DNA from: Pirellulales bacterium | Lineage (GTDB): Bacteria; Planctomycetota; Planctomycetia; Pirellulales; JAICIG01 | Assembly: GCA_025924495.1 (NCBI GenBank) | Contig: JAICIG010000179.1 | Span: forward strand, 1 to 14,678 | Direction of reading: 5' to 3' | DNA length: 14,678 nt | Part shown: piece after piece, positions 1 through 7,527 of the stretch | Layout: each line of letters starts with the position of its first letter | Position numbering within the stretch: position 1 is the first letter of the stretch | Notes under the pieces: generated by a model | Database searches by the model: none | The model's input: the letters and a program-made list of their open reading frames with translations, nothing else | Told to the model about the DNA's origin: nothing | Translations under genes and position numbers: made by a program

Positions 1-2
1 GC

Positions 3-371
3 ATTGACAAGCCCGTGGCGGGACTACTGAAGGACCTGAAGCGGCGCGGCCTGTGGGACGACACGCTGGTCGTCTGGGGCGGCGAGTTTGGCCGCATGCC
101 GATGAGCGAGCAGGGCACAGGGCGCGATCACAATCCTTGGGGATACTCGGTGTGGCTGGCCGGCGGCGGAGTGCGCGGCGGCATGGCTCACGGCGCCACC
201 GATGCCGTCGGACTGAGAGCTGCCGAAAAACCGGTGCACGTCCACGACCTGCACGCCACGATCCTGCATTTGCTCGGGCTCGACCACACCCGATTGACCT
301 TCTTCCACAACGGCCGCGATGAACGTCTCACCGACGTGGCCGGCAACGTCGTCCACGACATCCTCGCTTGA
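3..371 (+). CDS. DUF1501 family protein, C-terminal part (cut by window edge)
   Basis: This is the last 122 residues of a DUF1501 protein. The reading frame is open from base 3 and ends at TGA 369-371; the start lies outside the window. The tail shows the family's alkaline-phosphatase/sulfatase-like signature: VVWGGEFGR, then [20 protein letters not shown], then a [17 protein letters not shown] block near the end. DUF1501 proteins are abundant secreted proteins in planctomycetes, usually encoded beside a PSCyt2/PSD1 (DUF1549/DUF1553) gene, as here. The exact substrate is not established; a hydrolase on sulfated or phosphorylated material is inferred from the fold. The next gene starts about 10 bases after the stop, so the two are probably co-transcribed. 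Nothing in the visible part is broken. Confidence 0.92.
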   Translation: MDKPVAGLLKDLKRRGLWDDTLVVWGGEFGRMPMSEQGTGRDHNPWGYSVWLAGGGVRGGMAHGATDAVGLRAAEKPVHVHDLHATILHLLGLDHTRLTFFHNGRDERLTDVAGNVVHDILA

Positions 372-381
372 TCGCAACGAC

Positions 382-2553
382 ATGGGTGCAGCGCAATTCA
401 ATCCGGCGCCTGTCCAACTGCTGGTTGTGCGGCGCTCGCGAGCCGTAGGGTGGGCCCCGCCCACCAAGGTTCGGCGGTGGGCAGTCCCAGCCGTACGATT
501 TTGCCTCATCGTATTGCTCGTCGTTATCTCGCTTCATGCCCGCGCCGACGAATCAGCGACGATCGTAGAAACGCCCCTCACCGCCGCCGATCGCGACCAT
601 TGGGCTTTCAAACCGCTTACGCGTCCCACGCCGCCCGCCGTCAAAGACGCGACCTGGGTTCGCACGCCCGTCGATTCCTTTATCCTCGCCGGCCTGGAGC
701 AAGAGAAGCTCGCCCCGCAGCCGCCGGCCGATCGAGCGACGCTCTTGCGGCGAGCTACAATCGACCTCACGGGGCTGCCGCCGGAGCCGGACGATATCTA
801 CGCCTTTATTGCCGATCGCTCGCCCGACGCTTGGGAGCGCGTGATCGATCGCCTGCTGGCCTCGCCGGCTTACGGCGAGCGGTGGGCCCAGCACTGGCTC
901 GACCTGGCCCGCTTCGCCGAGAGCGACGGGTTCGAGTTCGACAAGGTCCGCCCAGACGCCTGGCGCTATCGCGACTGGGTCATCGACGCCCTGAACGCCG
1001 ACCTGCCATACGACGAATTCGTGCGATTGCAGATCGCCGGCGACGAGTTGCGGCCGGGCGATCAGCAGGCGGCCGCGGCCACCGGTTTCCTGCTGGCCGG
1101 GCCCGACATGCCCGACCTCAACTCGCAGGACGAACGCCGCCACAACCTGCTCAACGAGATGACCGCCGCGGTCGGCTCGGTCTTCCTCGGCCTGCAGATC
1201 GGCTGCGCCCAGTGCCACGACCACAAGTACGACCCCATCAGCCAGTTCGACTTCTACCGCCTGCGGGCCGTGTTCGAAACTGCCGAGTACTTCGAGGTAC
1301 AGCCACTGGGGCGCGTGATGCACGAATCGACCTCCACGACGAGCGCCAGCCGGTTGATGGTCCGCGGCGACTTCCGCCGCCCGGGGCCCGAAGTTTCGCC
1401 GGGCTTTCCGCGCATCGCCAATCCTTGGAACGACGCCGTCCCTCCGCCGGCCGAAGAAGACTCATCGGGCCGCCGCGCCGCCCTGGCCCGCTTTCTCACT
1501 CGCCCCGACCATCCGCTGGCCACGCGCGTCATCGTCAACCGCCTCTGGCAGCAGCATTTCGGCCGGGGCCTGGTCGCCACGCCCAGCGACTTTGGCGTGA
1601 TGGGCGCCTGGCCCGCCCAGCCCGAGCTGTTGGATTGGCTCGCCGCCGAGCTGCCGCGGCAAGGCTGGAGCCTGAAGCGAATGCATCGCCTGCTCATGAC
1701 CTCCGCCATCTACCAACAATCCAGCCGGCCCCCATCCCTCTCCCTCCGTAACGGGACTCGTGAGAGTTCCCAGTCCCTCTCCCCCTGGGAGAGGTTAGGT
1801 GAGGGCGCGTCGGAGAAACTAAGTGAACGCTTGAGCGAGGACAATAACCAGGAAAGCTCTGCTTCTATTTCTTACCCGCACTGGTCCGTCGCCGCTGCCG
1901 CCGATCCCGACAACCAGCACTGGTGGCGCATGAGCCGCCGCCGGCTCGACGGCGAAACCATCCGCGATGCTATGCTCGCAGCCTCAGGCAGCCTCAGCCC
2001 TCGTCGCGGCGGGCCGGGCGTGATGCCCCCTTTGCCCGACGAAGTGGCGGCCACGTTGCTCAAGGGCCAATGGCAAGTCAGCCCTGACGAAGAAGACCAT
2101 CGTCGCCGCAGCATCTACCTGATGGCGCGGCGCAACCTGCGCTACCCGCTCTTCGAAGCCTTCGACCGTCCCGACGCCCTCTTGAGTTGTCCCCAGCGCG
2201 ACCGTTCCACCACCGCCCCGCAGGCCCTGATTCTCCTCAACTCCGACTTCGCCCTGGACCAAGCTCGCCGTCTGGCCGGCTATCTCCACGCCCGCGTCGG
2301 CCACGACCAAGACGCCCAAATCACGCTCTGCTATCTCCGCGTCCTCTCCCGCTCGCCCACCCCAGCCGAACTCATCAACGCCCGCGAGTTTCTCTCCACC
2401 CAATCCCAGCGCCTGCGCGCCGAGCACCGCTCGCCCAACGACCTCGCTCTACCCGACCCGCCATTGTCCAACGCCGACGTCTACCAAAACGCCGCCTTAG
2501 TCCAGTTCTGCCTGGCGATGTTTAATGCGAACGAGTTTGTTTACGTGGATTGA
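382..2553 (+). CDS. PSCyt2-PSD1 (DUF1549-DUF1553) secreted protein
   Basis: Read from ATG 382 the protein has 723 residues. A hydrophobic signal core lies at about residues 40-53, with a plausible cleavage after ARA at 55. DUF1549 (PSCyt2) spans about 95-305 and contains the haem-type motif CAQCH (C275, C278, H279). DUF1553 (PSD1) runs from about 368 to the end, with RVIVNRLWQQHFGRG. No PSCyt1 domain precedes DUF1549. The start is uncertain. The frame is open back to ATG 319, inside the upstream gene. ATG 382 follows the DUF1501 stop by 10 bases, and GTG 427 would give a shorter n-region. No clear Shine-Dalgarno is seen. Two oddities stand out: a dispersed palindromic repeat encodes part of the n-region (442-465), and residues about 450-506 are a foreign-looking insert carrying a second repeat family. 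The role is unknown; the family is thought to serve periplasmic processing of complex substrates together with DUF1501 partners. Confidence 0.9.
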   Translation: MGAAQFNPAPVQLLVVRRSRAVGWAPPTKVRRWAVPAVRFCLIVLLVVISLHARADESATIVETPLTAADRDHWAFKPLTRPTPPAVKDATWVRTPVDSFILAGLEQEKLAPQPPADRATLLRRATIDLTGLPPEPDDIYAFIADRSPDAWERVIDRLLASPAYGERWAQHWLDLARFAESDGFEFDKVRPDAWRYRDWVIDALNADLPYDEFVRLQIAGDELRPGDQQAAAATGFLLAGPDMPDLNSQDERRHNLLNEMTAAVGSVFLGLQIGCAQCHDHKYDPISQFDFYRLRAVFETAEYFEVQPLGRVMHESTSTTSASRLMVRGDFRRPGPEVSPGFPRIANPWNDAVPPPAEEDSSGRRAALARFLTRPDHPLATRVIVNRLWQQHFGRGLVATPSDFGVMGAWPAQPELLDWLAAELPRQGWSLKRMHRLLMTSAIYQQSSRPPSLSLRNGTRESSQSLSPWERLGEGASEKLSERLSEDNNQESSASISYPHWSVAAAADPDNQHWWRMSRRRLDGETIRDAMLAASGSLSPRRGGPGVMPPLPDEVAATLLKGQWQVSPDEEDHRRRSIYLMARRNLRYPLFEAFDRPDALLSCPQRDRSTTAPQALILLNSDFALDQARRLAGYLHARVGHDQDAQITLCYLRVLSRSPTPAELINAREFLSTQSQRLRAEHRSPNDLALPDPPLSNADVYQNAALVQFCLAMFNANEFVYVD
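442..465 (+). repeat. Dispersed palindromic repeat, copy 1 (inside the PSCyt2-PSD1 N-terminus)
   Basis: A 24-base element contains the hairpin GGTGGGC-ccc-GCCCACC (449-455 with 459-465). It matches 22 of 24 positions of the element at 12105-12128 read on the other strand. A further GGTGGGC follows at 475-481, suggesting a second, partial unit. It is translated in frame as part of the long, unusual n-region of the PSCyt2-PSD1 signal peptide if ATG 382 is the start; it is also coding if GTG 427 is used. Confidence 0.7.
1735..1815 (+). repeat. In-frame dispersed repeat of the CCCTCTCCC / GGGAGAGG type
   Basis: The element has a perfect 8-bp hairpin, CCTCTCCC at 1776-1783 with GGGAGAGG at 1787-1794 and a 3-base loop, followed by the tail GTTAGGTGAGGGC. 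A related CCCTCTCCCTCC stretch lies just before it, at about 1736-1748. Elements of this look are scattered through many bacterial genomes. Here it is read in frame as SLSPWERLGEGASE inside DUF1553, within an insert of about 57 codons (1729-1899). The insert separates QQSSR from ADPDNQHWWRM, two pieces that are normally close together in the family. Confidence 0.7.
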
Positions 2554-2579
2554 AGTAGGCGGCGCGGCACTAGCGTAAC

Positions 2580-2616
2580 ATGTCAAGGCGGGAGCCTCTT
2601 TCCATCCGTTTGACAT
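2580..2616. terminator. Weak inverted repeat between convergent genes, possible terminator
   Basis: The 83-base gap between the PSCyt2-PSD1 stop (2553) and the stop of the minus-strand gene (2637) holds ATGTCAA (2580-2586) facing TTGACAT (2610-2616), 7 bp with a 23-base loop. There is no convincing T-run on either side, so a terminator function is only suggested by the convergent position. Confidence 0.2.
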
Positions 2617-2636
2617 AGACTTAGCGGCCACCGTTG

Positions 2637-5600
2637 CTATCTGGCCGCATCCCAGGCCGCAAATGTTTCCTTCAAAGCGTTGGCGGCCATCACATTCACA
2701 CCGCAAATCACATCGATAGAGTTATGCAGCGTTCTAGTTATTCGCCGTCCATCCGGACGCTCCATGATTCTCGTCAAGAGCGCAGCTATAGCATTGTTGG
2801 CTCGAAACGGACTTGCATTCCGGGATAACTCCAGAAGGAGACCTCCTGCAATCTCGAGAACACCCTCGCGCTTCGTGTATGGGTTCGACAACCACTCAAG
2901 GATTGCCCCAAATGACGAGTCAGATATGCACCAGCCAGCACGGTCCCCAGCCCACAATGCAATACCAAGATCGACGCGAGTGTAAAAATACCCAGCTTTC
3001 AAGAGGCTGACGACTAAGCTGTTTCTGAAATCGACCGAGATCCTGCCTTGCAAGCAGCCCCACCGAAAAACGCCATCCGTCCAGACTCTGGATTCAGTAC
3101 CGTGCTCGGCGGCGAATGCGGCCACGCACATGTCATCAGTCCAGAGCCCGAGCGCGTTGTTGCTTGCTATCGCAATTGTCTCTGCCGCCGGCCGACCCAA
3201 GATTTGGGTCATAGTTTGGCGCGTTTCGCGGTCGAAGCCGGCAAGCGCCGCTCCATCTTCTATATGCGCAAGCGAGGATATTGCTTCGACAAATTCGCGA
3301 AACTCTCCTAAGCGCTTCTGCAAAGCCTCCGCGCTCTCCGTAATGAAGATATACTGCCCATTGCTCTTCGTTAGAAAGCCACCCTCATGTGGGGAATTCA
3401 GTTTCTCGATGTACCGCCGGCGCCATTCCTGAAGCGTTCCTTCGGAAACGACGAAGGAAATCCCAAGATCGCTGAGGTGCCGGTACCCCTTGGTGACAAA
3501 CAACGTCGCCAACGCGCTACCATCAAGAATAAATCCCATTCCTCTGTTCAAGGACGCGTCGGCAATAGCAAACTCGTCGTCGGTTCCACGGCAACAACGA
3601 ATCGGCAGCTTAGGCTGATTACTTATGTGCCCTACGGCGTCAAGAACGCTGCATCCCACCATCATCGCGAAGTTCGTGATCGAGAGCGGGTTCGTGCGAT
3701 AGAGCTCATCGCGCCGTTCTGTCTCCGAGATCTGTTGATCGACCGACTTGAAGATGACGTCAAAGTCCGCCGTGTCCTCCGCATCCTTCTTGAAAGCGAA
3801 CTTCCACAGAAAGAAATGCTCTGGGAACCGGTTTTCCCACTCCTCCATGCAGAGATTGAACCGTAACCGATATTTGCTCCGAATCTCTGTGATGGTGGCG
3901 GTGCGCTCTTGGATGCGATCCCTGCGGAGGTAAAACTGCTCGCCGACTCGCTTGCCAAGCAAGAGCTTGGACACCCCGTGCTGGACAGGAAACTCATTTC
4001 GGGCTGGCTCTGGGCTTGGGCTGTCCTCAATAATGTGCCAATGATTACGATCTGAATCGTCCTCTTTATATCGTACTGCGAAGCCTGGAGCGCTTACGTC
4101 ACTTTCTGGTATGGCCAAATCCTTTTTCCGCCCAAACAAAAATGACGATACCATCGCTTTGTGCGCAAAGTGTGAGTCGAAGTGTCGCCGTAACAGTTCG
4201 TACGCGAATCTGACTCCCGCCGCCGGCTCAGGGCCATGGCTAAGCACTTCAACCACTGCCAGGCCAAGATCTGGCTCAACTTCGGTCGGAGATGGCAATC
4301 GCGTCGGGTCGAACTCGACGAGTTCGGTGCGCCCTAGGACGATTGCTAAGTGAGAAAGCCGAAGGCGAATTTCCCGTGCTAGTTTCGTTTCTGGCGCGGC
4401 GTCCAGATACGTGCACATCAACTCAATCGCAGCGGCGAAACAGTGGTACTCTTGGAGGATGTTGAGTTCCAAGTGAATTACCTCGCGATCGACAACGCCG
4501 TTTGCTCTCAAACGCGCGCAGAACTCCATAATGAAACTCGCGTCGTCGCAACGCAGCGCGCAATGCAATAAGTTCCGTGTGTCAAGTCCAATATAGCGAG
4601 GTTCAACCAGTTTCTTCCAGATTGGAAGAGCAATTTCGACGAGGCCCAACGTTGTTAACTCCGCTGCGATGCGTCTTTGGTCGCAGCGTTCGATCTCCGG
4701 CCCAATCTGCGCTGCCGCGGCCAGCGCTTCGCGCGTAGCGGCATCTGTGTCACCAAGTCGTCGGAACCTATGAGCATGCATCGCATGCATCACGGCAGGA
4801 GCAAGCTCGTCGCGTGTGAGCCCAACAAGCAACTGCTCCGCCTCGGCGTGGCGATCCAGGAGGCAAAGTAAGTCAATCGCTCTCCCAACTATCTCCGACC
4901 GAATGGGCCGTTCAAGGGTACGAAGCTGCGACAATTGTGCGAGCAAGAGTTCAAGAGCTTCGGCGCGGTCGCCTCCCTCATTGCGTGCGCCGAGCAACTG
5001 GGTTAGCAAAAGGACGATACTGCCCGAATCATCGCTGCTAATCGCAGCCCTCAATACTCTGATCGCAAGGCTGTGCTCTTCGCGGTCGCATAACGTCATT
5101 GCGAATTGCCGCGCGTACATTGTGTTCTTGCTATCAAAATCGAAAGCGGCTTGCAAATGCGGGTACGCCTCAGCCCATTTGCCAAGCAGTTGACACGCTA
5201 CCCCAAGATAAAACCTAATCCGCGCGCGCTCAGATAGTAGAATTGGCGGCGTATCGTCGAGGAGGGACATAAAGAGCTTCACCGATTCCTCGACTTTTTC
5301 TGGTGCGGCCAGGTGCGGTGACTCCGAGTACTGCGCCGCAGCGTCCCTCCGAGCGGCTTCAAGGAGCGTGATCGCCAGCTGCTCTCGCAGAGGACGCGCA
5401 GCTTTGTCGCAAATGAGCGCAATACGTGCGTACTGCTCCGCAGATTCAAGGTTGCCATCATTCAGTGCGCGGCAACTCAACGCGTGTGCAGATTCGACCT
5501 CCTTGCAAATCGCGCGCGGTACGTGCAATTCGATCTCGACAAAGGGCATGGATTCCGGAGCGCTGCGGACCCATGTGGCGTGCGCCAAATCTGACCGTGG

Positions 5601-6512
5601 AAAAATCACGCATATCTCTGCGGCGAGACGAAATGCGAGTTCGGAGTCTCCGGCCATCAAGTGGCCGATCGCCGCCAAGCAGCGCGCCTGTTCATCGTCG
5701 GGTTGATAGCGGACACATTCAATGAAGTGCCGGGCTGCTTCCGGGTACTGTCCGTTGGCATTGTATGCATGACCGATGTTGGCTACGACGCGAAACCGCT
5801 CGCGACTGGTCAAGTGATCCCACGAATGATTGCGCAATGCCTCGAGCTGCGCGAGAGCGACGCGTGGTTCGCCCCTCTGCGTGAAGGCAACGGCGGCATC
5901 AATGCTTCCGTGAAATGCCCCGGCGCACGGCCCTCGCGCTGCCACCGAGTCAGTCTGAGCACGCACGGTGGCGCGTTGGTCGCTCAGGCTTGCGAGAACG
6001 GTGCTCAGTTGCCGCTGCACGTTCTCGTTGCTCTCAGCGAGGCTTGCAACGTCGCTTTTTAGATCGCGTTGGTTCTTCAAGCATTCGACCTGGAACAGTT
6101 CGCGATCCTTCTCGCACTCAAGCGACAGTAACCGACCTAAGTCGGATAGCTCCGCCCGCGCACGCTTCTCGTCGAGTCGAAAGAACGCTTGAGGTTCTTC
6201 GATCGTTGCACTCACCCACTGCCATTGCGCGAGCAACGCGGCGGACCAGTCTTCGGCGCTTGGTAGCTCATCCTTTTCAATCTTGGAGAAGATACGGACT
6301 GGAGCAGGCGGAGGCGTCTCAAGGCCTGGAGCCCGCCTCGGTAAAAGCGCCTCAATTGCATCGAGCCGCGCGTCGTTGGACAGCTTGCCGCGCCATTCCT
6401 CTGCTGCAGCCATTAGTCGCTTCAAGAGCGAATCATTGAAGAGCCGCTGTGAGGCAGCTTGCGTAGCCAGTTTCACCGCTTGCCCAAAGAGCCACGTAGC
6501 AATCGCGTTCAC
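2637..6512 (-). CDS. TPR-GreAB-C-PIN multidomain protein, predicted conflict-system nuclease
   Basis: This is a 1291-residue, apparently cytoplasmic protein with no signal peptide. Residues 1-60 are helical and basic-to-amphipathic; about 105-190 are charged and coiled-coil-like. About 205-790 form a long array of degenerate helical repeats with TPR spacing; the best unit is near 242-275 (IGHAYNANGQYPEAARHFIE). Residues about 846-908 resemble the GreA/GreB C-terminal domain (SKLLLGKRVGEQFYL). From about 990 there is a PIN-like nuclease fold with ordered acidic residues: D997 in GFILDGSALA, E1024 in VVSEGTLQEW, D1126/D1127 in LWTDDMCVAAFA and D1146 in VWTDG. This order matches the architecture catalogued in comparative genomics as TPR-GreAB-C-PIN, where PIN is a predicted RNase effector (recalled from memory). 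The start is GTG 6512 with only a weak purine-rich stretch upstream. The gene is alone, with no NTPase or antitoxin gene in the window. Its composition is less GC-rich than the flanks. Activity and trigger are inferred. Confidence 0.8.
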   Translation of the reverse strand: MNAIATWLFGQAVKLATQAASQRLFNDSLLKRLMAAAEEWRGKLSNDARLDAIEALLPRRAPGLETPPPAPVRIFSKIEKDELPSAEDWSAALLAQWQWVSATIEEPQAFFRLDEKRARAELSDLGRLLSLECEKDRELFQVECLKNQRDLKSDVASLAESNENVQRQLSTVLASLSDQRATVRAQTDSVAARGPCAGAFHGSIDAAVAFTQRGEPRVALAQLEALRNHSWDHLTSRERFRVVANIGHAYNANGQYPEAARHFIECVRYQPDDEQARCLAAIGHLMAGDSELAFRLAAEICVIFPRSDLAHATWVRSAPESMPFVEIELHVPRAICKEVESAHALSCRALNDGNLESAEQYARIALICDKAARPLREQLAITLLEAARRDAAAQYSESPHLAAPEKVEESVKLFMSLLDDTPPILLSERARIRFYLGVACQLLGKWAEAYPHLQAAFDFDSKNTMYARQFAMTLCDREEHSLAIRVLRAAISSDDSGSIVLLLTQLLGARNEGGDRAEALELLLAQLSQLRTLERPIRSEIVGRAIDLLCLLDRHAEAEQLLVGLTRDELAPAVMHAMHAHRFRRLGDTDAATREALAAAAQIGPEIERCDQRRIAAELTTLGLVEIALPIWKKLVEPRYIGLDTRNLLHCALRCDDASFIMEFCARLRANGVVDREVIHLELNILQEYHCFAAAIELMCTYLDAAPETKLAREIRLRLSHLAIVLGRTELVEFDPTRLPSPTEVEPDLGLAVVEVLSHGPEPAAGVRFAYELLRRHFDSHFAHKAMVSSFLFGRKKDLAIPESDVSAPGFAVRYKEDDSDRNHWHIIEDSPSPEPARNEFPVQHGVSKLLLGKRVGEQFYLRRDRIQERTATITEIRSKYRLRFNLCMEEWENRFPEHFFLWKFAFKKDAEDTADFDVIFKSVDQQISETERRDELYRTNPLSITNFAMMVGCSVLDAVGHISNQPKLPIRCCRGTDDEFAIADASLNRGMGFILDGSALATLFVTKGYRHLSDLGISFVVSEGTLQEWRRRYIEKLNSPHEGGFLTKSNGQYIFITESAEALQKRLGEFREFVEAISSLAHIEDGAALAGFDRETRQTMTQILGRPAAETIAIASNNALGLWTDDMCVAAFAAEHGTESRVWTDGVFRWGCLQGRISVDFRNSLVVSLLKAGYFYTRVDLGIALWAGDRAGWCISDSSFGAILEWLSNPYTKREGVLEIAGGLLLELSRNASPFRANNAIAALLTRIMERPDGRRITRTLHNSIDVICGVNVMAANALKETFAAWDAAR

Positions 6513-6573
6513 GTCAGGTCGTCTCTTGTCTCGGTATTTGATTTGCTCGCACCCAGCTAATCCGAGTTATCTT

Positions 6574-6628
6574 AGGCATTACGCTTGCAGGATTGGAGGT
6601 GGGCGCAGATTAGCTGCAAGCGATGCCT
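6574..6628. repeat. Interrupted 15-bp inverted repeat upstream of the PIN gene
   Basis: The left arm is AGGCAT (6574-6579), a TA bulge, then CGCTTGCAG (6582-6590). The right arm is CTGCAAGCG (6614-6622) directly followed by ATGCCT (6623-6628). All 15 bases pair apart from the bulge; the spacer is 23 bases. It lies 62-116 bases upstream of the GTG start of the minus-strand PIN gene, so it could be an operator, a leader hairpin, or the end of a lost mobile element. No promoter hexamers with good spacing were found around it. Confidence 0.6.
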
Positions 6629-6924
6629 TGTCTTATAGAAGAAGAGAAAGGTGGGAGATACCCATTGGTTCAAGGCCGTTGACACGGATCGCAAGCGTCC
6701 AGAACGCAGCAGATACTCGCGGCAAATGATGCCGCACGGCATCGTCGCATGGCCTGCCTCGATCGTGGGCGGTCTGACCGCGCGATAGTTCGTGCCAACC
6801 CGCAATCAAACCGCGGTACGCGCTCAGATCTCGGCAGAACGGCGCAGGCTACACGAGCATCTAGCGCATAATCACCCCCTCAACGAGGGCTGTTGTTCGG
6901 GCTTAAAGTCTATGTAATCGATAT

Positions 6925-7107
6925 GCACGCCGGTGCCATACGCATTCTCCAGCAGCTAGCGTCGCTCGCCTCGGCGAGGAGGATTTCGCGCGCGAATGCG
7001 GGCGAGAATCGCTCGACCAGATTGCCGGGGCGCTGGCCAATTTGGACTGGCAGAACGCAAGGTTGAAGTCACGGCCAACCTCGCTCCCGCCGCTCTGCCG
7101 CTGCTAA
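6925..7107 (+). pseudogene. Possible frameshifted coding remnant, unidentified
   Basis: In one frame, ATG CAC at about 6924 leads to GAIRILQQLASLA. In the neighbouring frame, from about 6961, the text continues in protein-like style with GEEDFARECGRESLDQIAGA and then LANLDWQNARLK, before a stop at 7105-7107. The regular acidic and hydrophobic spacing looks like decayed helical protein, and joining the two needs one frameshift. I do not recognise the family, and chance is not excluded. Confidence 0.18.
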
Positions 7108-7319
7108 TTCTCATGCCGCATGCGGCGGGCAAGTGGCCGCTCAGTCAGGCGAAGTTTTCGGGTATCTTCGCGACAAGTGTATTCTGCGGAGTGCCCGCCG
7201 CCCGCTGCAATATGCCGCATGTTGAAGCGGAGCCGATCGTGGCGCCTAGGACACGGAGCTTCGAAGAGCGGGCTCCCACGTAGGGCGGAGGAACCAGAAA
7301 ACATTGGCGGCCGAGTATA

Positions 7320-7527
7320 TTTGTTGCGCCCCGTTGGGGCTTCATAAATAGGTTCGGGAACTCTGCCGTTTTCCCAGGGCTGCGCCCGTGGGCTGATGAA
7401 TCTTGCACCTTCGGTGCTGCCGGTAGAGGTGCGGTTGGCGCGAAGGTGCGCTCGTAACCCGTGAATCGAGAGCCGCCGTTTGACTCGCCGCGGAGGTATT
7501 CGGTTGGAACAGAAGCGAACTTAGCTG
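7320..7527 (+). repeat. Roughly 200-bp direct repeat, copy A
   Basis: This stretch aligns along its length with 10663-10868 in the same orientation. In the best ungapped block, 7377-7422 matches 10718-10763 at 41 of 46 positions. A second well-matched block covers about 7446-7520, ending in TTGGAACAGAAGCGA in both copies. It contains small hairpins: GCCCC-gtt-GGGGC (7328-7340), one around GGGC-tgc-GCCC (7377-7387), and GCACC-ttc-GGTGC just after. No open frame is shared by the two copies. It is probably a non-coding dispersed element; whether other copies exist in the genome cannot be seen here. Confidence 0.75.

Noticed and set aside
553..1323. 256-codon open frame on the - strand
   Set aside because: It lies opposite the well-supported PSCyt2-PSD1 gene; high GC keeps the antisense frame open.
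450..1751. Long open frame of 433 codons on the + strand inside the PSCyt2-PSD1 gene
   Set aside because: It is very rich in Arg, Ala and Pro, has no motif, and is the out-of-frame shadow of a gene with clear DUF1549/DUF1553 domains.
5915..6439. + strand frames opposite the N-terminal part of the PIN gene
   Set aside because: They are Arg/Ser-rich shadows of a continuous 1291-codon gene with recognisable domains.
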